Assembly: GCA_963169195.1 (NCBI GenBank)
Contig: CAUJDN010000065.1
Coordinates: 1-64,000, forward strand
Length of the DNA stretch: 64,000 nt
Source of the DNA: Acidobacteriota bacterium
GTDB lineage: Bacteria; Acidobacteriota; Vicinamibacteria; Vicinamibacterales; UBA2999
Direction of reading: 5' to 3'
Shown: in pieces, positions 29,148 to 38,411 of the stretch
Position numbering within the stretch: the stretch's first letter is position 1
How the letters are laid out: the number at the start of each line of letters is the position of its first letter
Made by a program: the position numbers and the translations under genes
Notes under the pieces: model-generated
What the model was told of the DNA's origin: nothing
The model's database searches: none
The model's input: only the letters and a program-made list of their open reading frames with translations

Positions 29148-29651
29148 CTACCGGCGCGCCGTGCGCCGCCACTGCCGCCGGGCCCTGAATCCCGGCAGCC
29201 ACTCCAGCACCTGGAACCCCACCACCCCGACAAAGGCGTTGCCCACGGCCTGCCAGGCCACTGTCGTGTACGGCGACGGGAACTCGCGGAGGCCCAGCAG
29301 CACGTACAGCCCCATGAACACCGCCGCATGCACCACGGTCGCCGCGATGAAGACCAGGAACCGCGGCAGCGGCGCCGTCACGATGAACTGGGTGCCCAAC
29401 CGGCCCACCAGGTAGCCCACCAGCGTCTTCGCCAGGCCGCCCACCCCCATCACGCCGCTCGACAGCGAGTCCTGAAGCAGCCCGGCCACCCCGCCCATGA
29501 CCAGTCCCGTCACCGGCCCCGAGGTCAGCGCCAGGTACACCACCACGATGAGGACGAAATCGAGCGCGGCCGTCCCGCGAACGAAGGCCGTGAGCGTGGT
29601 CTGCAGCGCCAGGGCCGCGGCAATCGCCAGGGCCGAAACCGCCAGCTTCAC
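29148..29651 (-). CDS. mreD: Rod shape-determining protein MreD
   Basis: A 167-residue inner-membrane protein with five or six hydrophobic segments, starting KLAVSALAIAAALALQTTLTAF and including GLVMGGVAGLLQDSLSSGVMGVGGLAKTLVGYLVG, the most conserved part of MreD. The GTG start at 29651 overlaps the mreC stop (GTGA). Its place between mreC and mrdA supports the call. Confidence 0.92.
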   Translation of the reverse strand: MKLAVSALAIAAALALQTTLTAFVRGTAALDFVLIVVVYLALTSGPVTGLVMGGVAGLLQDSLSSGVMGVGGLAKTLVGYLVGRLGTQFIVTAPLPRFLVFIAATVVHAAVFMGLYVLLGLREFPSPYTTVAWQAVGNAFVGVVGFQVLEWLPGFRARRQWRRTARR

Positions 29652-30499
29652 GGCCGATCCGCGGCCTCCGCCGGGTCGCGGGCGGGCGGCGGTGTCAGCA
29701 CGACCAGCACCTCTTCGAGACGCGAGAAGTCCACGGCCGGACGCACCCGCACCTCGTGATACGTCGCCGTCCCCCTGTCCACCGACTCCACCGTGCCGAT
29801 GACGAAGCCCTTCGGGTAGATGCCGTCGATCCCCGAGGTGACGACGAGGTCTCCCGCCTTCACGTCCGCGGTGGCCGACACGTAGTCCATCCGGAGCTCG
29901 CCCGGGCCGAACCCGACCACGACGCCCTGGGCGCGGGACCGCTCGATGATGGCGCCGGCCGCGGCGTTGCGGTCGATGAGCAGCTGGACCTTCGCCGCGC
30001 GACGGCTGGGGAGGATGAGGCGGCCCACGACGCCGGCCGGCGAGAGGACCGCCATGTCCGCCTGCAGACCATCGGCGGTGCCCTTGTCGATCGTCACCGT
30101 CCGGAACTCGGGGCTGGCGCTGCCGGCGATGATCTCGGCCGCGGTCGTGTCGAGTTCGGCCCGCTGCCTCAGTTCGAGCAGTTGCCTGAGGTCCTCGGCC
30201 CGCTGGGCCAGGGCGCGCTCCTCCTGGAGCCTGACCTGCAGGGCCTGGAGGGCCTGCCGCAGGGCGGCGTTCTCGTCCCTCACGCCTCGCAGATCCACGT
30301 AGCCGGCCCACAGGCCCTGGATGCCGGCGATGCCGCTCGTGACCAGCCGCTGCAGTTCGGCGAACGCCCCGAAGGTGACCACCTGCAGCACGGGCAGCCC
30401 CGAGGCCGTGTTCACCTGGGCGGAGATGAGGACGACGTGCAGCACCACCGCGGCGCCGAGGAGGAGGCCGGGGCGTTGCTTGATGTCGGCGAGGGCCAT
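29648..30499 (-). CDS. mreC: Rod shape-determining protein MreC
   Basis: A 283-residue periplasmic elongasome scaffold that activates PBP2. It has an N-terminal anchor (about 11-28), a coiled coil around 75-112 (ENAALRQALQALQVRLQEERAL to LRQLLELRQRAE), and two beta domains with IDKGTADGLQADMAVLSPAGVVGRL and the later DLVVTSGIDGIYPKGFVIGTVESVDR, both standard for MreC. It lies 73 bp after mreB; that gap holds a 7-bp tandem repeat. Confidence 0.95.
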   Translation of the reverse strand: MALADIKQRPGLLLGAAVVLHVVLISAQVNTASGLPVLQVVTFGAFAELQRLVTSGIAGIQGLWAGYVDLRGVRDENAALRQALQALQVRLQEERALAQRAEDLRQLLELRQRAELDTTAAEIIAGSASPEFRTVTIDKGTADGLQADMAVLSPAGVVGRLILPSRRAAKVQLLIDRNAAAGAIIERSRAQGVVVGFGPGELRMDYVSATADVKAGDLVVTSGIDGIYPKGFVIGTVESVDRGTATYHEVRVRPAVDFSRLEEVLVVLTPPPARDPAEAADRP

Positions 30500-30508
30500 G
30501 GGACCGTG

Positions 30509-30541
30509 TCGGGAGTCGGGAGTCGGGACTCGGGAGTCGGG
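30509..30541. repeat. 7-bp tandem repeat (TCGGGAG), about 4.7 units
   Basis: Units TCGGGAG, TCGGGAG, TCGGGAC, TCGGGAG and TCGGG run head to tail in the 73-bp gap between mreB and mreC. The inverted segment GGCGCCGCGCC follows at 30540-30550. It does not encode protein. Confidence 0.85.
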
Positions 30542-30572
30542 CGCCGCGCCCGGACTCCGCGGGCCAGGCTCG

Positions 30573-31613
<1,041 letters not shown>

Positions 31614-32678
31614 TCAGCCCTCGCCCGGAGGCGGCAGGGCCACCTGCACCCCGTTCTTGCCCGAGTTCTTCACCTGATACATCGCCATATCGGCCGCTCG
31701 CACCAACTCTTCAGCGGACGTCGCCACATCGGGCAATGTGGCGATGCCGACCGAGGCGGTCAGCCGCAGGCTCAACCCGTCGCCGGCCAGGAACGGATGC
31801 GCTTCGATCCGGTCCCGGACCCGCTCTCCCACCGCCACGGCCCCTTCGGCGCCGGTGTCGGGCAGGATGATGGAGAACTCGTCGCCGCCGAACCGGGCGA
31901 CTACGTCGGTCTCGCGGGCCGAGCCGCGGATGACGGCAGCGGCCTCGACCAGCGCGCGGCTGCCCGCCAGGTGCCCGTGCCCGTCGTTGACCGTCTTGAA
32001 CCCGTCGAGGTCCAGGAAGAGCAGCGACAGCGGCCGGCCCGAACGCGACGCGCGCTTGGCCTCCCGCCTGAGCACGTGGTTCAGGTACCGGGAGTTGTAG
32101 AGCTGTGTCAGGTCGTCGGTGACCGAGAGCGCCTCGGCGCGCCGCAACATCAACGCGTTGTCGAGGGCCTGTGCGGGCCCCTCGAGGGCCACACCCAGCA
32201 ACTCGGCGAACGCCGGCGTGATCCGAGGCGCCGTGGAGGACGCGGCACGTTCTATCACGACGAGAGCCGCCACCGTGCGTGTCCGGCAGCGAAGCGGCCA
32301 TCCAATGGCGGCTCCCGCCGCAGCGGAGAGCCGGTTGTCGTGCCGCGCGTCGGCGGTGGTCAGTTCCCGCCCGCGTAGCAGCACCCAGCGCGCAATCTCG
32401 AGCGCGGCCGGAGAGAGCGAGGTGCCGAGGCCACGTGACGCCAGGGCCGACACCTGCCCTTCGAGATCGGCCGCGAACACCCCGCAGGCGGGCGTCTTGA
32501 ACCACTCGAGGGCGAGCTTCACCACCTGCTCGCCAATTTCCGCGGCTTCGAGCGACTCGTGGGCGGCACGCATCACCGCCAGCACCGTCTCGGGACGGCC
32601 GAGCCGCCCCTTCAGCACGCGCTGGCTACGCCCCAGCCGCTGGGCCAGGTCGATGCGGCGAGAACCGCCGTAAGTCAT
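31614..32678 (-). CDS. GGDEF-domain diguanylate cyclase with an N-terminal sensory (GAF-like) domain
   Basis: A 354-residue cytoplasmic protein. Residues 35-170 resemble a GAF domain (VFAADLEGQVSALASRG and later AAIGWPLRCRTRTVAALVVIER). Residues 185-350 are a GGDEF domain: DDLTQLYNSRYLN, LLFLDLDGFKTVNDGHGHLAGS, and ARFGGDEFSIIL with the active GGDEF at 264-268. The inhibitory I-site RETD (255-258) lies exactly five residues upstream, so c-di-GMP synthesis with product feedback is expected. It heads the mreB operon and is divergent from the PPIase gene. Confidence 0.95.
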   Translation of the reverse strand: MTYGGSRRIDLAQRLGRSQRVLKGRLGRPETVLAVMRAAHESLEAAEIGEQVVKLALEWFKTPACGVFAADLEGQVSALASRGLGTSLSPAALEIARWVLLRGRELTTADARHDNRLSAAAGAAIGWPLRCRTRTVAALVVIERAASSTAPRITPAFAELLGVALEGPAQALDNALMLRRAEALSVTDDLTQLYNSRYLNHVLRREAKRASRSGRPLSLLFLDLDGFKTVNDGHGHLAGSRALVEAAAVIRGSARETDVVARFGGDEFSIILPDTGAEGAVAVGERVRDRIEAHPFLAGDGLSLRLTASVGIATLPDVATSAEELVRAADMAMYQVKNSGKNGVQVALPPPGEG

Positions 32679-32689
32679 TCAATGGTCAG

Positions 32690-32695
32690 AATATA
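32690..32695 (-). promoter_or_regulatory. -10 element (TATATT) of the GGDEF-mre operon
   Basis: TATATT ends 11 bp before the ATG at 32678, leaving a leader of about 5 bases without a Shine-Dalgarno sequence. Confidence 0.5.
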
Positions 32696-32782
32696 CCATG
32701 GGGGTTCCGCCCGGCTCCAGCGGGGCGTTGCGGCACGCCCGGGCCGCGCGCCCCCGCGGAGGGGGGCCGGCCTCGGCCGTGC

Positions 32783-32788
32783 TACGAT
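32783..32788 (+). promoter_or_regulatory. -10 element (TACGAT) of the PPIase gene
   Basis: TACGAT lies 25 bp before the ATG at 32814; the leader of about 19 bases contains CGAGGA at 32797-32802. Confidence 0.4.
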
Positions 32789-32813
32789 GGGCGTTTCGAG
32801 GACCAACGCGCAC

Positions 32814-34766
32814 ATGACCATGCTGGACCGGATGCGGCGACACAAGGGGTGGCTCAAGTGGAGCCTCGCCCTCGTCGTCCTCACCTTCGTCGTCTTCTAC
32901 ATTCCCGACTTCCTGTCGACCAGCACGGGCGCCGCGCCCGGCCAGGTGCTGGCCGATGTCGACGGCGAACCGATCACGGTCGGCACGTTCCAGCGGCGCT
33001 ACGCGGCGCAGATGAACGCCTACCGCCAGGCCTACGGCGGCCAGATGAACGATCAGCTGCTGCGCCAGCTCGGCATCGACCGCCAGATCCTCCAGCAGCT
33101 GGTGGACGAGGAGGCCATGGTCGCGGAGGCCCGCCGCCAGGGCATCACCGTCAGCGACGTCGAGATTCGCGAGCGCATCCTCAACATGCCCGCCTTCCAG
33201 GAGAACGGCCGCTTCATCGGGGAGCAGCGCTACCGGCAGGTGCTGCAATTCAACACGCCGCCGTTCACGACGACCGAGTTCGAGGACAACCTGCGGCGCG
33301 CCCTGATGATCGAGAAGCTGCGCACCTCGATCGCCGGGTGGATCCACGTCACGGATGCCGAGGTCGCCGACGAGTACCGTCGCCGCAACGAGAAGGTGAA
33401 GCTCGACGTCGTGCCGGTCACCGCCGACGCGTTCCGCAGCCAGGTCACGGTTTCGGACGCCGACCTCACCGCGCACTTCGACACGAACAAGGAGAGCTAC
33501 CGCATCGGCGAGAAGCGCCGGATCAAGTACGCCCTCGTCGACGTGGACAAGGTGCGCGCATCGATCGCCGTGCCCGAGGCCGACGTGGAGGCGTTCTACG
33601 GGCAGAACCAGTCGCAGTACACGACCCCGGCGCAGGTGCGGGCCAGCCACATCCTCCTCAAGACCGAAGGCAAGGACGAGAACGCCGTCCGGGCCCAGGC
33701 CGAAGAAGTGCTCAAGAGAGCCAAGGCGCCGGGCGCCGACTTCGAGGCGCTGGCGAAGCAGTACTCCGAAGACGACTCGAACAAGGACCGCGGCGGCGAT
33801 CTGGACTACTTCGGCCGGGGCCGCATGGTGCCGGAGTTCGAGGCCGCCGCCTTCGCGATGAAGATCGGCGAGGTGAGCGACCTCGTGAAGACGTCGTTCG
33901 GCTTCCACATCATCAAGGTCGTGGACAGCCAGCCCGAGGTCGTCCGCCAGCTCGCCGACGTCCGCGAGGAGATCGTCGACCAGCTCCGGTGGCAGAAGGC
34001 GCAGCAGGAGGCCGAGAGCATCGCCAAGGCCGTGGCCTCGGCGGCGAAGACCCCGGCCGACCTCGAGCGCCTCGCCGGGGAGCGGGGCCTCGAACGTGCC
34101 GAAACCGGCCTGTTCCTGTCGGATCAGCCCATCGATCAACTGGGCGTCCAGCCCGAGCTCGCCTCCACGGTGTTCGGCCTGAAGGAGGGCGAGATCAGCC
34201 CCCCGCAGCGCGTGGCGCGCGGCTGGGTGCTGGCGACGGTCACCGGCCGGCAGGACGCGTACGTGCCGTCGCTGGACGAAGTGAGGGACCGCGTGCGCGA
34301 GGACGTCGTGCGCGACAAGGCCGGCGAGCTGGCGAAGCAGCGTGCCGCGTCCATTGCCGCCGGACTGAAGGCGGCCGGCGACTTCGCGGCCGCCGCGAAG
34401 ACGTTCGGGCTCGAGGTGAAGGAGACGGACCTCATCGCCCGCGGCGCTGCCATTCCGGACATCGGCATCAGCGAGGACATCGACGCGGCCGCCTTCGCGC
34501 TGCCGGTGGGCGGCGTGAGCGACGCCATTGCCACGCCGGGCGGGACCGCCATCGTCCGGGTCGCGGAGCGGCAGGACGTCACCGAGGAGCAGATTGCCGC
34601 CGGGCGGGATCAGCTCCGCGACGAGCTGGCCGCGCAGCGCCAGGATCGGTTCTTCAGCGCGTACATGCAGAAGGCGAAGAGCGGCCTCAAGATCAACATC
34701 CGGCAGGACGTGATGGACCAGCTGCTGGGCACTCCGCCGGCGCCCGGGCTCGCGCCCCTGCAGTAG
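32814..34766 (+). CDS. PpiD/SurA-like periplasmic peptidyl-prolyl isomerase and chaperone
   Basis: A 650-residue membrane-anchored protein. A signal anchor (about 15-36, WLKWSLALVVLTFVVFYIPDF) is followed by a SurA_N-like helical chaperone region (about 50-250) and a parvulin domain near 270-370 (QVRASHILLKTEGKDE, YSEDDSNKDRGGDLDYFGRGRMVPEFE, KTSFGFHIIKV). A second, more divergent rotamase-like part follows. It helps fold exported outer-membrane or periplasmic proteins. The start at 32814 is preferred because of GAGGA 11 bp upstream; upstream M codons overlap the -10. Confidence 0.92.
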   Translation: MTMLDRMRRHKGWLKWSLALVVLTFVVFYIPDFLSTSTGAAPGQVLADVDGEPITVGTFQRRYAAQMNAYRQAYGGQMNDQLLRQLGIDRQILQQLVDEEAMVAEARRQGITVSDVEIRERILNMPAFQENGRFIGEQRYRQVLQFNTPPFTTTEFEDNLRRALMIEKLRTSIAGWIHVTDAEVADEYRRRNEKVKLDVVPVTADAFRSQVTVSDADLTAHFDTNKESYRIGEKRRIKYALVDVDKVRASIAVPEADVEAFYGQNQSQYTTPAQVRASHILLKTEGKDENAVRAQAEEVLKRAKAPGADFEALAKQYSEDDSNKDRGGDLDYFGRGRMVPEFEAAAFAMKIGEVSDLVKTSFGFHIIKVVDSQPEVVRQLADVREEIVDQLRWQKAQQEAESIAKAVASAAKTPADLERLAGERGLERAETGLFLSDQPIDQLGVQPELASTVFGLKEGEISPPQRVARGWVLATVTGRQDAYVPSLDEVRDRVREDVVRDKAGELAKQRAASIAAGLKAAGDFAAAAKTFGLEVKETDLIARGAAIPDIGISEDIDAAAFALPVGGVSDAIATPGGTAIVRVAERQDVTEEQIAAGRDQLRDELAAQRQDRFFSAYMQKAKSGLKINIRQDVMDQLLGTPPAPGLAPLQ

Positions 34767-34859
34767 GGCGACCACCGTCATCCGACCGACGATGCCCGGC
34801 GCGGACGACCCGCACCGGGCGTTGCCGTCCGTCCCGGGCCGATGAGTGCGGCACAGGCG

Positions 34860-36623
34860 TCAGCGGACGAAGACGTACGGCATGTGGGTCAGCAGCTCGC
34901 CCGAGCGGAAGAGCCGGGAAGGCGCCAGCAGCGCCGCCAGCGCCCGCCGGTCGCGCGGGCCGAGCAGGGTGAGGAGCGCATCGGCCGTCGCGCGCGTGCG
35001 CAGGGCGCCGACGGGCGACTGGAACTGCTCGCTCAGGACCTCGTAGAAGCTGCGAAGCGGCGGGTAGACGACCAGCTCCACTTCGTCCTCCGCCGGAATC
35101 CGCGCGCGCCGCTTCGCCGCCGCCAGGGCCACCATGAGCCCTCCGAGTTCGTCCACCAGCCCCGCCTGGCGCGCCTGCTGTCCCGTCCACACTCGCCCCT
35201 GCGCAATCTGGTCCACCTTCTCCGGCGTCGTGTTCCGCGAGTCGGCCACGCGCTCGACGAAGTGGTCGTACGTGGCCTGCATCGACTCCTGGACCTTGGC
35301 GCGCTCCTCGTCCGTGAACCGGCGATCGGGCGAGTACATCTCGGCGTGGCGCCCCTGGCTGACGCCCTCGATGTTCGCACCCACCTTGTCGAACGTGCCG
35401 CCCGTGACGAACTTGCCGGTGTACACGCCGATGGAGCCCGTCAGCGTGCCGGGCTGGGCCACGATGACGTCGCCGGCAACCGCGATGTAGTAGCCTCCCG
35501 ACGCCGCAAGATCCGACATCGACACGACGACGGGCATCGACTCGGATCGGGTGATCGTCAGCTCGCGCCAGATCACGTCCGACGCCACCGACGATCCACC
35601 CGGGCTGTCGATGCGGACGATGATGGCCTTCGCACCGCTCGCCCTGGCCTGCCGGAGGTGCTCGACGATGGAGTCGGATCCGAGCACGGGGCCGTTCACC
35701 GGATCGTAGCCGCTCTCACCGCTCACGATGGTGCCGACGGCGTTGATGACGGCGACGCGCGAGCGCCGGTGCACGCCGAGCGCTTCCCAGGTGACGCCTG
35801 CATAGCGCTCCATCTCCAGCGCCGGCTCGATGGTCACCCCGTCCAGATCGTCCAGTTCGTCCTCGTAGGCCAGCTCGTCCACCAGCCCGACACGGAGGGC
35901 TTCCTCGGGCAGGAACGGCCCCTGGTCGATGAGCGCCCGGACTTCGTCCTCGGGCTTGCGTCGGCCATCCGCGATGGCGCGCACCAGCTGCTGGAACTGG
36001 TCGCGGTTGAGCGACTCGCTCATCTCGCGGTGGGCGGGCGTGAACGTCTTCTCGGTGAACGTATTGACCGCGGTCTTGAAGTCGCCCACGTGCAGGAAGT
36101 CGGGATACGTGCCGATCCAGTCGAAGGCGCCGCGCAGGAACACCTCGTAGCTGGCCAGCCCGGTCAGGTCGAGCGTGGCGGTCGGCAGCAGGAACACGCG
36201 ATCCGCGGCCGAGGCCAGGAAGTACTGGCGGTCGCCCGCCTGCTCCAGGAACGCGTAGACGGGTTTTCCGCTCTGCCGGAACTCGAGGATGGCCTCCCGG
36301 AGTTCCTGGAGCTTGCCCCAGAACGGCGAGTCGAGCGCCCCGGGCTTCAACAGCAGGCGGGCGACCCGACGGTCGACCTTGGCCTTGTGGATGAGCTCCA
36401 CATAGCCCCGCACGGTGAGGGTGTGGCCGTCCCTGATGGGCAGCACCATGTCTGGCACCATCTCGGGCAGGTCGCCAGCGGGGCGCAGCGTGAGCGTCGA
36501 GCCCTCGGCCACGCCGGGGCTGCGCCCCAGGGCCAGGTAGAGTACCGTCATCGCGCCCACCGAGAGGAGGGAGGCGCCGAGCAACAGGCCGAGGACGAAG
36601 CGCGCGCCGCGCGACAGGCTCAC
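34860..36623 (-). CDS. sppA: Signal peptide peptidase SppA, 67-kDa type
   Basis: A 587-residue inner-membrane serine protease that degrades released signal peptides. It has two tandem protease-fold domains, the usual long form. Lys183 in GDFKTAVNTFT is the general base, and Ser375 in DLAASGGYYIA is the nucleophile; the oxyanion region IDSPGGSSVASDVIW precedes it. An N-terminal anchor lies around residues 8-33. The GTG start at 36623 is chosen because TATACT ends exactly 6 bp before it; longer frames run into low-complexity sequence. It converges on the PPIase gene. Confidence 0.95.
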   Translation of the reverse strand: MSLSRGARFVLGLLLGASLLSVGAMTVLYLALGRSPGVAEGSTLTLRPAGDLPEMVPDMVLPIRDGHTLTVRGYVELIHKAKVDRRVARLLLKPGALDSPFWGKLQELREAILEFRQSGKPVYAFLEQAGDRQYFLASAADRVFLLPTATLDLTGLASYEVFLRGAFDWIGTYPDFLHVGDFKTAVNTFTEKTFTPAHREMSESLNRDQFQQLVRAIADGRRKPEDEVRALIDQGPFLPEEALRVGLVDELAYEDELDDLDGVTIEPALEMERYAGVTWEALGVHRRSRVAVINAVGTIVSGESGYDPVNGPVLGSDSIVEHLRQARASGAKAIIVRIDSPGGSSVASDVIWRELTITRSESMPVVVSMSDLAASGGYYIAVAGDVIVAQPGTLTGSIGVYTGKFVTGGTFDKVGANIEGVSQGRHAEMYSPDRRFTDEERAKVQESMQATYDHFVERVADSRNTTPEKVDQIAQGRVWTGQQARQAGLVDELGGLMVALAAAKRRARIPAEDEVELVVYPPLRSFYEVLSEQFQSPVGALRTRATADALLTLLGPRDRRALAALLAPSRLFRSGELLTHMPYVFVR

Positions 36624-36629
36624 CGACAC

Positions 36630-36635
36630 AGTATA
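36630..36635 (-). promoter_or_regulatory. -10 element (TATACT) of sppA, leaderless type
   Basis: TATACT ends exactly 6 bp before the GTG at 36623, so +1 should be the G of the start codon. There is no room for a Shine-Dalgarno sequence. Confidence 0.65.
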
Positions 36636-36770
36636 CGGCGCGACACCGGGGCCGGCCCGGGGTCGCCGATGCCGCCACGCGGATGCCGCACGGAGCCGCA
36701 GACGCGGCAGGGACCGCCCCGCGAACACCCGCAGACGGTCCCGAGGCCTGAGGGCGGAGAGGTCAGGCGA

Positions 36771-38384
36771 TCAGCGGGGCGTCGGGGCCTCGCGGGTGAA
36801 GTGCAGGGTCCACACCCGTTCCTGCGACACGCTGAATCCCGTCACGCGGGCCGTCGCATTCCTGCGGAAGACGACCGTGCCCAGTGCGCCGGTGAACGCG
36901 CCTTCGTAACTCGGCGTCAGGCGAATCACGCGGTCGGGGCGCTGCTTCAGGACCAGCACACCCTGTTCGACGCTGGCCGTGAACCCGGTTTCGGCGTCGG
37001 CACTGGCATAGTGGCCTTCGAAGACCCGCAGATCGCGTGCCGACGGCGTCCACGGCTGCACACGCTCGAGCCTGTCGGTCCTGCCGAACCTGTCGGTCAC
37101 CGTGAACCGCCCACGGCCGTCGAAGGTCCAGCGTTGCCCCCCCGGCGTCACGAGGCGCGAGCCGGACTCGGCGATCAGCGCCGCACCCCGCTCGACGCGA
37201 AGCCCGGGTGCCTCCTTCACGATCCGCACGGCCACGCCCGTGGCCGTGTTGCGATACAGGCCGGCCAGCAACGTGGCCTCAGCCTCGCTCAGCACGTGGC
37301 CGGCGCCGTGGGTGGCGGCCGGAGGCGCCAGGGAGGCGCCCAGCACGGCGTCTGCCACCTTGTAGGTCAGCGCCTCCGCCGCAGCGTCACCCGCGTTGCA
37401 CAGCACCGCGACCGTCGTGCGCTTCTCCGGAAACAGTGTCAGGTACGCGCGGTAGCCGGCGGTCGATCCGCTGTGACGGATCTCGCGCACGCCACGATAC
37501 TCCCCCACCCAGACCCCGAGCCCGTAGTCGTGCGCGCGGCCGTCCGTGAACCGGCCCGGCGTGGTCTGCTCGGCGATGAAGGCGGCATCGCCGACCACGG
37601 GCGACTGGAAGTTCCGGGTCCATTTCAGCAGGTCGCCCACTGTCGTCAGCAGGCCGCCGTTGCCGTGCACGTTCTCGAAGGGCATGTTCAGGTGGTAGCC
37701 GTCGCCCTGGCGGTCGTAGGCGAGCGCGCGGTCCGGTACCAGCCGCGTGTGATCGTCGCGCCACGACGTGCGCGTCATGCCGAGCGGCTCGAAGATGCGC
37801 CGGCGCGTGAACTCGGCGAACGGCATCCCGCTCACGCGCGAGACGAGGATCGCGGCGAGGTTGTAGCCGGAGTTGCTGTACGACCAGCGTGTGCCTGCGG
37901 GGAAGTTGAGCGCCCGCTGCCGGGACAGGATGTCCAGCACGTGCGCGTGCGTGTGCACGCGGGTGGTCCGCGGCCAGCCGGCGATCCCGGCCACGCTGCC
38001 CCAGTCGCGGAGCCCGCTGGTATGGTTCAGCATCTGCCGGATCGTAACCGGCGTCTCGTACCGGGGCAGCTCGGGAAGGTGGCGGCGGATGGGGTCGTCG
38101 AGCGACAGCCTGCCGTCACGCGCCAGCAGCAGCACGGCCGCGGCCGTGAACTGTTTGGAGACCGAGCCGGCCTCGAAGATCGTGTCGCCGCGATTGGGCA
38201 CGCCCCGCTCGAGGTCCGCCATGCCGAAGCCCTTCTCCACCACGGGCCGGCCGTCCACGCCGACGCCGACGGAGCAGCCGGGCGTCGCCGTGGTCCACGC
38301 GGCGAAGATCGCCTCGACGCCGGGCGCCGCCGCCGGCGCGGCTGCCTGGAGAAGGGCACCGAACAACACCGAGATGAACGGCAT
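36771..38384 (-). CDS. Class C beta-lactamase-fold serine hydrolase, secreted
   Basis: A 537-residue exported protein with a short signal peptide (about 1-20). The penicillin-recognising fold shows Ser74-Val-Ser-Lys77 (AGSVSKQF), Tyr169-Ser-Asn171 (WSYSNSGYN) and His304-Ser-Gly306 (RHSGSTAGY), the usual set of esterase- or D-aminopeptidase-like family members rather than true beta-lactamases. A C-terminal beta domain (about 400-537) follows. The start has GAGGT upstream. It lies 27 bp after the BNR-repeat gene and is likely co-transcribed with it. Confidence 0.93.
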   Translation of the reverse strand: MPFISVLFGALLQAAAPAAAPGVEAIFAAWTTATPGCSVGVGVDGRPVVEKGFGMADLERGVPNRGDTIFEAGSVSKQFTAAAVLLLARDGRLSLDDPIRRHLPELPRYETPVTIRQMLNHTSGLRDWGSVAGIAGWPRTTRVHTHAHVLDILSRQRALNFPAGTRWSYSNSGYNLAAILVSRVSGMPFAEFTRRRIFEPLGMTRTSWRDDHTRLVPDRALAYDRQGDGYHLNMPFENVHGNGGLLTTVGDLLKWTRNFQSPVVGDAAFIAEQTTPGRFTDGRAHDYGLGVWVGEYRGVREIRHSGSTAGYRAYLTLFPEKRTTVAVLCNAGDAAAEALTYKVADAVLGASLAPPAATHGAGHVLSEAEATLLAGLYRNTATGVAVRIVKEAPGLRVERGAALIAESGSRLVTPGGQRWTFDGRGRFTVTDRFGRTDRLERVQPWTPSARDLRVFEGHYASADAETGFTASVEQGVLVLKQRPDRVIRLTPSYEGAFTGALGTVVFRRNATARVTGFSVSQERVWTLHFTREAPTPR

Positions 38385-38411
38385 CTGACACCTCGAAACG
38401 AAGACCAGCCT

